Shown: piece by piece, positions 53,724 to 62,256 of the stretch
Layout: the number at the start of each line of letters is the position of its first letter
Numbering within the stretch: position 1 is the first letter of the stretch
Assembly: GCA_977006965.1 (NCBI GenBank)
Contig: OZ345383.1
Span: 1 to 64,000 of the forward strand
Length of the DNA stretch: 64,000 nucleotides
From: Phymatolithon calcareum
Taxonomy: Eukaryota > Rhodophyta > Florideophyceae > Hapalidiales
Direction of reading: 5' to 3'
Notes under the pieces: model-generated
The model's database searches: none
What the model saw: the letters and a program-made list of their open reading frames with translations, nothing else
Told to the model about the DNA's origin: nothing
Position numbers and translations under genes: made by a program

Positions 53724-56096
53724 TTAAGCTAGAACAATGGGAAAGCCAGCACTTGACACTTTTTGCATGGCATGTGGCTGCATATCCCCATTAAATCTAT
53801 TTTGAGAGAGTGCCGCAACGTCCTGCTCGCTTAGTAATACGCCATTGTGCTCGTTTGTCCACGGCTGAGCCATTTTCCGAAGGTACTGTCTCGCCACACT
53901 GACTGCGCTTTGAGAGTCCAGGTCAATATGGCTGTCCGCCATCAGCTCAAGAATCCACTTCGGTAGCTTGTTCTTCTTGTCGGCTCGAACGTACCGCTTA
54001 TCCGCCAACACTGCCAAACCATAATCAGCCTTACTTCGCACAACCCGTCCAATGCATTGCGCTGTTTGCCGCATTGCATCGAAGGACAGGTAATCCCCTT
54101 CTCTGATATTAAGATTGCTGCGCATGTATTCCAGTCGGGCCCGCAGAACTCGGCTTTCCGTGTATTGAAAAGGAACACCCAAAATGAGCACGGCACGTCC
54201 ATAATGCCGGTCAAAATCAATCCCTTCCGCCACCTTTCCGCGTGCCACACAAAGGAAAACGGCACCGCGCCCGGTGTCACAGGCACGGCGATATCCGTCT
54301 AGTGCAAGGGCGGATTCGACACCGTCTGGGGTCTCGATGAAGACAAGCTTTTTCTCAAACAGTCTGTTGATGATGCCCATTTCATGCCACATTGATATCA
54401 TTTGCTCCATGTAAACGTAAGATGTGAAAAACACCACAACCCCATCCGGCACAACCCCGGCCATTTCGATGACGAGGTTACCATAATTGCGCACAACTGA
54501 AGTGTCGGATCGACAATCGAACTTGGAGCTCATAGGGGCTTGGTCGGAGCCGCGCGAAACCACCAATGGGCAAATCGCTTGCCGTTGCAAAGACATTGAC
54601 AATGAGCGCATGACGACGGGGTTGAAGCCTAAAATTTTGGCATACAGAGGCAATGGGGATATTGTTCCCGACGTAAGCACGACAGTTTGAAACTTGTCGA
54701 ATACAGGCTTCATTGCCAATGACGCATCCAGACAGGTTAGTTGAAGAACAGGGTCTGGAATATTTGGCAGACGTTCATCGACAGGCTCGAACACGATTCC
54801 AAAACTCTGGGTATGGCCATATGTACCCAGCAGGGTAGCAAAGTCGGCAATCAGTTGCAGTGGCGTGAACTCAGCAACTTCCGATATCTCCAAAGTGATA
54901 AGGAGAGACTTCAGTCGATCGCTGCAAAAACGAAGCGGTCGTTTATCGCTTTGTAATTCCGTCAGCATTTCATAGAGAAAGCGGGAAGGCTGCTCTTGTT
55001 TGGATTCTCTCCCACGCATTTTCTTCTCCCGAATGTATTGAATAAGTCGTCGAAGGTACTGAATAAAATGTTCCGCCTTTCGAATACTTCCCGGAACATG
55101 CTCTTTCAGAATATCGTCTGGAATTACCGGATTCGCCACAGGCATGTCTCCATCTGGTAGTGGAGGCAAAACGCCACCGGTCGACAAGCCATCAAGGAGC
55201 CGGGTATACTCGGTCTGCAACCGTGACCTATTAACATTTTCGGCATCACGAACCTTTTGTCTCAACTTGGCAATGTTGCCCAAACTCTTCCGAAGTGTCG
55301 CCTCGCGGATGTTGACGCTAAGAGCGTCAATGCAAACGGTATCGATATTATGGGCCTCGTCAAACACGACGATGCTCTCGCGCGCCAAGCTTTTCGATAT
55401 AAGGCCTGCGATTTTCGGGTCAAGTAAATATTGATAGTTATACACAATGACGTTTGCGAAGCTGAGGCAATGTCTTGCAGTGTAATACGGACACCATTTC
55501 TTCTCCCGTCCAAACTGCATCAAATCCTCCAATGTGTAAATGCCCGCCGGCATTATGGAGTCAATGCCTTCCCGCATGTGTCCCTCGTAGTACTGGCAAA
55601 GCGACCCGTTGTTTTCCGCTGCACTTCCGTCGTCGATCTGCATTGCCGAGCTTCGCACCCAGGACGCCGTAAGAGAACGACAAGCCGCATCGGCTTCATC
55701 CCGCGATTCAGAGCTAGAGACGACAGGATGGAGGCAGAGATTGCGTCGAGTGGTGAGGCCCAATGCGAGCACCTTGGCCACAGGTTGCTCTGGATTGTCC
55801 TCCTTAAACGCCTTATCTCGGTACGTAATCACACCCTGCAGCTCTTCCAGGACCTTTTCCATTTCGCCGACGGTTCGCGTGCAGTATATCAGTTTGGCTA
55901 TATCAGATCGTCGCAAATGATAAGACGTGATGAACGAAAGCAGGGTCACAGTCTTCCCTGTGCCTGTCGGCATCTCGAGAATGCAGTGCTTCTTCGCATC
56001 AAAAGTTTTCTTGAGCTCGCACATGTATTCATATTGCTCAGGATAGAGCTTCGGATACGGGAAATAAACTGTGAGACCATCAATGTTTATCCTCAT
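53724..56096 (-). CDS. XPD: TFIIH 5'-3' DNA helicase XPD/Rad3/ERCC2
   Basis: 790 residues, single exon, aligning end to end with XPD (usually about 760). Walker A MPTGTGKT at 42-49, motif Ia IYCTRTVGE, DEAH box at 246-249 (VVFDEAHNID), motif IV/V VARGKVAEGIDFDRHYGRAV and motif VI QCIGRVVRSKADYGL. The four Fe-S cluster cysteines are present (about C121, C139, C167, C202; RNLCLHP, ACRSLTASW, SLCQYY and WCPYY). As a TFIIH subunit it opens DNA in nucleotide excision repair and supports transcription initiation. All key residues are intact and the start, MRINIDGLTVYFPYP, matches the family. Confidence 0.98.
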   Translation of the reverse strand: MRINIDGLTVYFPYPKLYPEQYEYMCELKKTFDAKKHCILEMPTGTGKTVTLLSFITSYHLRRSDIAKLIYCTRTVGEMEKVLEELQGVITYRDKAFKEDNPEQPVAKVLALGLTTRRNLCLHPVVSSSESRDEADAACRSLTASWVRSSAMQIDDGSAAENNGSLCQYYEGHMREGIDSIMPAGIYTLEDLMQFGREKKWCPYYTARHCLSFANVIVYNYQYLLDPKIAGLISKSLARESIVVFDEAHNIDTVCIDALSVNIREATLRKSLGNIAKLRQKVRDAENVNRSRLQTEYTRLLDGLSTGGVLPPLPDGDMPVANPVIPDDILKEHVPGSIRKAEHFIQYLRRLIQYIREKKMRGRESKQEQPSRFLYEMLTELQSDKRPLRFCSDRLKSLLITLEISEVAEFTPLQLIADFATLLGTYGHTQSFGIVFEPVDERLPNIPDPVLQLTCLDASLAMKPVFDKFQTVVLTSGTISPLPLYAKILGFNPVVMRSLSMSLQRQAICPLVVSRGSDQAPMSSKFDCRSDTSVVRNYGNLVIEMAGVVPDGVVVFFTSYVYMEQMISMWHEMGIINRLFEKKLVFIETPDGVESALALDGYRRACDTGRGAVFLCVARGKVAEGIDFDRHYGRAVLILGVPFQYTESRVLRARLEYMRSNLNIREGDYLSFDAMRQTAQCIGRVVRSKADYGLAVLADKRYVRADKKNKLPKWILELMADSHIDLDSQSAVSVARQYLRKMAQPWTNEHNGVLLSEQDVAALSQNRFNGDMQPHAMQKVSSAGFPIVLA

Positions 56097-56845
56097 GATG
56101 TTGGGCTGCGATTATAATCGGCGGTCACAGAGATTCGTCCTCGGAGGAACAGGTGCTGAGCACCAAGCCGTGCAATTTTTTGGGTGCTTCGTTGCGAACA
56201 TTCCTGTGTCAAAAATTAAATCAAATCAGAGTGAGCAAAATCAAATTGCGGAATTGATTTTTTTTACTAGTAATAAATTCATCAATTTGAGTATATCAGT
56301 ACAAGTGTTATTCCATTTCCGAATCACTGTTGAGGATCCTCATGATGCACCTCAATTTGGCAATGCTAACATTATTGTGATCAATAGATGCAGCGCTCTG
56401 GTTGCAATATGGGCAAAGGCACCGTTCCGGATACAATGCAAACCTTCTATCTCACCGGCAGCAGCATTCCTGGCTGCTTGTCTTCATGCCCCATGTTCAG
56501 CCGGAAACAAGTTCTATCAATCACCGCCACCTATTGCGCAACTGTCCTAATGTCAAAATCTATCGCTGAAAGTAGCCAGTTCTATACGCCACAGCTTCGC
56601 GAGAACATTTATAATGTATAATGAGTTTCCTCATATTTAACAGTTAATTTAATATGAGGAAACTATATCTAGCATGCGTGTGTGCCTCCAAGACAATGTA
56701 CAGCTATCTGGAAGATGGGTCCATTTTTTAGGACCTCATAAATTTATGGTATTTCCTCTGAGTTTCAGGATTAATGTTCAACATGGAGGTCCATTGCGGC
56801 AGCGCAGAAAATGTTCAAAAATCTCTCACGGAAGAGTTAATTTTT
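56097..56845. other. Upstream region of XPD; possible hAT right end
   Basis: No gene. Around 56360-56402 the complement reads CTCTATTGATCACAATAATG-like sequence with GTTAGCATTGCC, as in the right end of the hAT copy at 63.8 kb, and reaches CAGAGC at its edge. The partner end and TSD were not found. Confidence 0.35.
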
Positions 56846-57898
56846 GAGGAAATTCGCTAAATGGCCACCAAAAGTGGTAAAAGTACGCTAAATATCCACC
56901 CATGCCAAAACTACTACTCATCCGTTACGTGGAGCGCTGACAGATGCACTTTTTGGAGGGAAATAGGGAAGTAGCTGCTACTTCCCTTTGATACAAGTTT
57001 TGTGCACATTCTCGAATCCGTCTGACAAGCTCAACGCACAGCGCTCCCGCACCACTCACTCTGAAACCATGGGCAAGAAGGAGCTCGTGCTACAGGTGGG
57101 CGACTACGTTGGATCAAGCTTCAACGATGTTGTTAACGTCGTGATCTCCCACAAGACGTCAATCGGGGCGAGACGCAACAAGCAGCCTCTGACACAGCGA
57201 AGTGACACCATTCAAGGTGAAAGTTAGCAGCGATTACCACACAAATGCTCTTGCCGCCACTTTGAAGAGCACCAGCGGTCATGCAGCCACGTTGTCGCTG
57301 CGCCTTTTTACGCTGCTAGGCGCTTGGTGCAGCATCGGATCGCGTTCGACCCGTGGAACAAGCACTGGTTCGGGGACGTATTGCTGTTGCGAACGTAGGG
57401 CAAGCAACACGAGGGCTGCATGACGCGTGTTGCAGTCACTGGCGACCAGCTAGTGCAGAAAGATTTGGTGCCGTTTGGACTTGTCGCTAAGCCGGGCCGC
57501 AAGCGCAAGAAGCCCTACTTGCCGTCCGAAATGATGGCCCGTCACTGTTCCTCGTGTGGACACACCGGTCACTTCTCACAGACATGCGGTGGGCCGAAAA
57601 TCCACAACCTTGTCGAGGCGAAGCAAAAGCACATCGACAAAGCGGCCGAGTCCATGATCATCGACCTCACGGCCTTCGATGAAGGAGATGCTATCAATAG
57701 TTGCAACGAGGAGCTAAACCAGAGAGAGTAGCATACGCAATAAATTTCACTGTCGCATAGAGTGCTCTGAAAAACGGTGAGTAGTAGGTTCGGTTAGGGT
57801 GAGTATGATAGTATATTATGGGTGCGTAGTAGTTTTGGCTAGGGATGGATATTTAGCGTACTTTTACCACTTTTGGTGGCCATTTAGCGAATTTTCTC
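56846..57898. mobile_element. Mutator-like DNA transposon with 10-bp target-site duplication
   Basis: 1053 bp. Inverted ends of about 70 bp (left from GAGGAAATTCGCTAAATGGC, right complement from GAGAAAATTCGCTAAATGGC), nearly identical through AAAACTACTAC. Flanked by the direct repeat GTTAATTTTT (56836-56845 and 57899-57908). Long TIRs and a 9-10 bp TSD are the Mutator/MULE pattern. The interior encodes a protein remnant with a C-terminal CCHC knuckle, also common in MULE transposases, but no transposase core. Probably non-autonomous. Confidence 0.85.
57069..57731 (+). pseudogene. Coding remnant inside the Mutator-like element, CCHC zinc knuckle
   Basis: ATG in good context (AAACCATGGGC) opens MGKKELVLQVGDYVGSSFND and stops after 52 codons. 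Other frames continue, and the last part (57420-57731) encodes GRKRKKPYLPSEMMARHCSS, a C-x2-C-x4-H-x4-C knuckle (CSSCGHTGHFSQTC) and an acidic tail. A stop and at least one frameshift separate the parts. The basic GRKRKK stretch before a knuckle is the usual C-terminus of MULE transposases, but the catalytic DDE region is absent. Confidence 0.55.
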
Positions 57899-57959
57899 GT
57901 TAATTTTTATACATGGCCGGGAGTTCACTAAAGTATTACTGCACTTGTTATGCTACATA

Positions 57960-58555
57960 AATTTTAATTTTTTATAATGACAAGAACAGGGCGTTTGTGA
58001 GCTCTTCATATTCGGTGCCTAAGTCTTCGAGTTTCTCTTGCTCTGCGTTTAGTTTTTTCTCTCTGACGAGTCTGTCGGCGGCAGATCCGGAACGGGCGGG
58101 GACCCGCGATGGCGCCGTTAATTAATTTGAGCATTCGTTTTAAACGGATAGCGAATCTTGTGCTCTTTTCGTTTCCGAGGTCTTTCAAGAAAACTTTGTA
58201 GTTCTTCTGTCTATGTTCCTGCGCTAGTTTTCGGCATTCCTTGTTTACTTGGTGATATTTTCTCCACATGTGCTTGTCATTTCTGCGCCATGCACAGCTG
58301 GCTACGAACAATTCATTTCGAGAGCTATGAGTAAGTTCAAACACATACCTAAACGAGCGCTCGAGAGCATGTTCAAAAATGATGAAAGAGAAGAATAAGA
58401 AAGGTCGATTTTTATATAATATCTGTTAACGCTTCGGGCAACTTTCCTATTTCCAAGACGTGTTGGCTGGATTCTGTCTAATGAAGAATTTCTTTTTTTT
58501 GTTTTTGGCATGCGGTTTTTTCGAGTTTACAAGCAGTCCTTGCTTGGCGACAGCC
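57960..58555 (-). mobile_element. LINE ORF2 linker fragment
   Basis: The minus-strand frame (58344-58006) has WRRNDKHMWRKYHQVNKECR and KNYKVFLKDLGNEKS, the helical pattern of a LINE region between endonuclease and RT. Upstream, 58511-58302 is a poor continuation. Assignment by pattern only. Confidence 0.45.
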
Positions 58556-58589
58556 TGAAACATGGCCAAGAGCTCGTCGTGTGGTCGCA

Positions 58590-58905
58590 TTATTCATTTT
58601 ATTTTCCCTAGTGGGGCTAGCAGCGATTCGAGGGCCGTTTCTTCCATTCTATCTTATCGTTAGCGAGTTCGACTGCGGCTTTCACGTCTAGCCTAGGTAC
58701 GTCACCAAAGATTAATCCTGGCGTTGGTCTGACGCATTGTAGGAGCACATGGCGGACCAGGCGCCGCTCGCCCATTCCAAGAATGTGTTAAAACCAGTTC
58801 CATCGTGGGTCTCTGGTCCGCATTACCACGTCGATGGTGGGTATCCTGGCTTCGTCTGCTATTAGCCTCTCCATTATTCTCGATAGCATCTTAGCACCTG
58901 TTAAC
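58590..58905 (-). mobile_element. RTE-like LINE 3' end, minus strand
   Basis: The complement encodes ERLIADEARIPTIDVVMRTR, then HILGMGERRLVRHVLLQ and VKAAVELANDKIEWKK, the C-terminal arm of RTE-type ORF2. It ends CGCTGCTAGCCCCACTAGGG and AATGAATAATG. It is the most readable copy of this family here. Confidence 0.7.
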
Positions 58906-59100
58906 TTTAAAAGTTATCAACACATCTTGAGACGCTTGGAGCAACTTTGCTAAGGCCATAGGGACACGGACAGGGTCTTTCTTGGTTGAACTTTGCATGG
59001 TCGGGTGCGACACGATTTGCCAGGCTGAGGAATAAGAACGCGAGATAGTTTTTTTTATAGTTCCCAACGCGTCTGCAGACGTTTGGGGCAACTTCGGCGG
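58905..59100 (-). repeat. Two decayed copies of the (TTC)n-tail repeat body
   Basis: TCAACACATCTTGAGACGCT (58918) and CCAACGCGTCTGCAGACGTT (59066) on the plus strand are both versions of the ACGCATCTGCAGACGCTTGG core. The sequence following the first also matches 2.15 kb. The tails are missing. Confidence 0.55.
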
Positions 59101-60176
59101 CAGCGGAAATTGAGCTCTGTGAATCGTAGAATCGTGTCATAAAGTATGCAAGCAAATGAAATCTTCGTATCATATCATAGACAATCGATATTTCCAGAAA
59201 TTCCTGGAACGGTCGGCAACATCGGCCGGTTAATTTTTTCGAAAAAAAACGAATAAATTGCGCCTGAGAGAATTTTTGCGAAATAACTTTAGCCTCCCGC
59301 GAGCTATTCTTTCATCCGTACCTGTCAGTGTTAGATGCTCGATCATCGCACCGTTCAGCTTTAACCACTCCACCCAACCCGTGTCCCAGAAGAGTTCGCG
59401 AATATTTGGAGTGCGTCAGCAATGGCGCGAACATGATCGCGGTACACTTCTGCTATGTCTTACTCACTGCATAGGTCCAAGTGGTTGCGAACCATCAAGG
59501 ACCCATTGCTTGGGTGCTAGACATTAGTCATGGCTTTGAAATCATCATGATTTTCCGTTTGTGTTTCGACCCTAGATAATTCATTTACGCGGCATCTTTT
59601 CCAGACATTTCCCGCTTCGACAAGTGCAGTTCTTCTCTCAGGTAATATAGACTTTTGGGGTATTCACAGTCTCTCGTTTAATCGACCACGTCAAGTGCCT
59701 GTTATTCATCAGCTTCAAAAATGCTCTTTTTTTGCTAATCAACAGTCAGAGCGAATCGCTCCATTCAGTGCCTCCTTTTCCCTTTTGTCATGCCAGACTC
59801 TGCTGAGGGTTGTGATGCTGCTGCCAAGTAACAAATCCTAAGGAGAAAGCACTCGGGATTCAGTAATTGGTCGCTAATTTCCTAAGCATTTTTACCCTTC
59901 GAGATTACACGCAAGAGCAAAAGCTACAGTTCCGTGGTCTTGCATGTCATCCAAAAGAGCAATCATGGGCTATGAAATTCGCGCGTAGTTCGTAAATCCT
60001 TCGATGCTTCTCGTTTCAGGTTGGCTTCGAACATTTCTGAACGCTCTTCGCAACTCAAAATCTGTTAAAGAGAGTCCCTTTCTTTCTTTCTTTATTGAGG
60101 AAAGCTCGCTGAAGCAGATCGTGAGCGACTGAGTCTGTTCGAAAACAGTTAAAGCCCCCTTTCACGTCAACTTCCC
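59101..60176. other. Intergenic region upstream of the Hog gene
   Basis: No gene recognised. TTTCTTTCTTTCTTTATTGA with AAAGCTCGCTGAAGCAG at about 60080-60120 is a minimal I-like LINE 3' tail (minus strand), as at 24.66 kb. The last ~50 bp before ATG 60177 are C-rich and probably 5' UTR. Confidence 0.45.
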
Positions 60177-61058
60177 ATGTTCACTACTTCGGTGTCATTC
60201 TTGCTCTCCTCTGCTCTTTGTTTAACATTCTTTACCTATGTATGCTTGCAGACGCAGCGGACTGGGTCGTGTCAAGGAACCAATATCGGCGAAGGGGGAA
60301 TCAGCAAGACGGGCTGCGCTTCCCCGGAATCATCAAACCTTCTGGCTCTTCTCGGAGAGTCGGATCAAGCCACAATCGCATCTCTCTTGTTCAAAGATAC
60401 ACCAAACGAAACATTACTAGAAAAAAATGAAGACAAATGCTTCCCTGCTCGAGCGTCGGTACAGGTACGTGGCCGCTCAGTGCGTCTGGATGACCTGCAA
60501 CATGGAGATCGTGTAAACATAGGTGACGGGAAATATTCCTATATTTTCAAGTTCTTACAAGCAGACGAAGAAGGAGTTTGGGCATTTGTACGGCTCTCCA
60601 CTGAAGCTGGTGCGCTCACTGTCGCTCCACGTTGCCTTGTTTACAGTTCAAGAGGACTGATAGCCGCAGACAGAGTGCAACGGGGGGATTATCTTCGTTC
60701 TGAGAATGGGTCTCTAATTATAGTCGACGCTGTGTGGCACGTTTTCGATCATGGGATGTACAACCCACAAATGCTAAAAGGGCAGCTTGCGATTGACGGA
60801 TTTGTAGTCAGGACGAACGTTAATGCGATTCTGTTTCAGACGGCCGCCGCCATGTTTGCACCACTGCGTATGGTGTATGCGGCACTTCGACTTGAGAATG
60901 CTCAATTTTTATCACAAGGGCATATTTTCGTTCGGTCAGCTCTGCTTCCTGCCCTTGGAGTGGTGCTGAAGTTGAGAAATTTCCCAAAAACCATGGCGAA
61001 GCCGCTTGTTAAAGTAATCAAAGCAACAGATCGCGGTCAACATAGTGTGCATATTTAA
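60177..61058 (+). CDS. Secreted stand-alone Hint (Hog-like) domain protein
   Basis: 293 residues, no intron. Residues 1-25 are a signal peptide. The Hint/Hog domain starts at C88: K-C-F-P with VQVRGRSVRLDDLQHGDRV, followed by LTVAPRCLVYSSRG (147-160), AADRVQRGDYL (163-173) and DHGMYNPQMLKGQLAIDGFV (191-210). In hedgehogs this domain cuts itself before the Cys, using a TxxH motif in the LTVTPAHLV strand. Here the corresponding residues are A150 and C153, and G before the Cys is K87, so self-cleavage should be absent or altered. There is no hedgehog signal domain. The C-terminal 80 residues (VYAALRLENAQFLSQ on) are specific. Role unknown; Hog proteins of this kind occur outside animals, including red algae. 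Confidence 0.88.
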   Translation: MFTTSVSFLLSSALCLTFFTYVCLQTQRTGSCQGTNIGEGGISKTGCASPESSNLLALLGESDQATIASLLFKDTPNETLLEKNEDKCFPARASVQVRGRSVRLDDLQHGDRVNIGDGKYSYIFKFLQADEEGVWAFVRLSTEAGALTVAPRCLVYSSRGLIAADRVQRGDYLRSENGSLIIVDAVWHVFDHGMYNPQMLKGQLAIDGFVVRTNVNAILFQTAAAMFAPLRMVYAALRLENAQFLSQGHIFVRSALLPALGVVLKLRNFPKTMAKPLVKVIKATDRGQHSVHI

Positions 61059-61109
61059 AGCTGACAGGTGAGGGAGGAAGTAGTATTCGTATACCTCCAT
61101 CTCAAACCG

Positions 61110-61190
61110 TCTTGGCACTAGGAAAGTTGCCCTAAGCGTCAGTACAGATGCGTTGTTAACCTTTAAATAAAAATCTACCTTTCTTCTTCT
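61110..61190 (+). repeat. Dispersed (TTC)n-tail repeat, copy 4
   Basis: GTTGCCCTAAGCGTCAGTAC ... TTTAAATAAAAATCTACC then TTCTTCTTCT, starting about 50 bp after the Hog stop codon. Its AATAAA may serve as the poly-A signal of that gene. Confidence 0.6.
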
Positions 61191-62256
61191 TGTATATCTC
61201 CATCTGGCATAAGTATTCGAAAGAGAAAACCATAGGTTTTTAGTCTTCCCTGTCACGTTTTATGCCATTGAATACGGCGAGAAGCGAAAAATGGAATATA
61301 TCTAGTTTGTAATGTGCCGAGCGCTCTCAGTGAAACTAAGTTGAAAGCTCAAGAAACGACGAAGCAGTAGATGCACTGGCAGCGCCCCGAGTTAACCACC
61401 CGTGTTCAGCAAAATACCTTGGCACTAAATCCTTCACGATGATAAATCGTGCAGACTAGATTCACCGAGTGCTTGCAACATCAATATCGCGAGGGAACCT
61501 GGCGACTGATGCAGGGATGAACACGATATAAATATATATTAGGCATGGAGATAATCTTTCCATGTCTATCATCCTGTGCAATAGACAGATACGCATCGTA
61601 TCTACAGAAGAGCAAGCGAAAGCGGAAGGACAAGATATTACTTCGTGTCTGTACAAGGCAGAAGATCATTTCTTGCGACCTTTCTGCGACAATGATCGTG
61701 GTTTCAGCAAACTCTGAGAAGACTGTGTACATCTACGACCAGTGTCGATAGTGCATCACTCATACGTTAGTGAGATTTTTGTTCTTTACTTTACGGTCAG
61801 TGTGCGGAATGCTTATGTGGTTCGATCGCCCATGTTGCCGAGTTTACTCACCGATCGGTAGAATTATTGATGATTTTCAAAAATGTGAAACTAACAAACG
61901 TTCCTACAGCATGCGTGAGCTAGAAAGGTATGGTCATTAGTCCTAGGTCATGATCACCGAATGTCATTAAGCAAGCCCAACTTTAACGGTCATAACATCC
62001 GATATCTTCTTGCCATGCAACAGATCCCAATGAATAGGACACCTTCAAGAAAACAAATCCTTGTTTCCTATCTATGTACCCACGCAATGTCCGCTAGCGG
62101 CAGAAGGGCTACAAAAGACTTCAGGCAGTGGCATCGAGATTAAGCGCGTGCAGATTTCTCAGATGCAGTGGATGTGCGACACGACACTACTCTCACTGTA
62201 TGGCACTGCACCTTGTAGAGTAACTATTTCCGAATTATATTATGGAAACGGAATGA
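61191..62256. other. Intergenic region, no recognised gene
   Basis: Short open frames only (up to about 70 codons), none with recognisable similarity. Nothing further can be supported. Confidence 0.4.

Noticed and set aside
55431-56117. A 228-codon plus-strand open frame
   Set aside because: Antisense to the N-terminal half of XPD, with no recognisable similarity.
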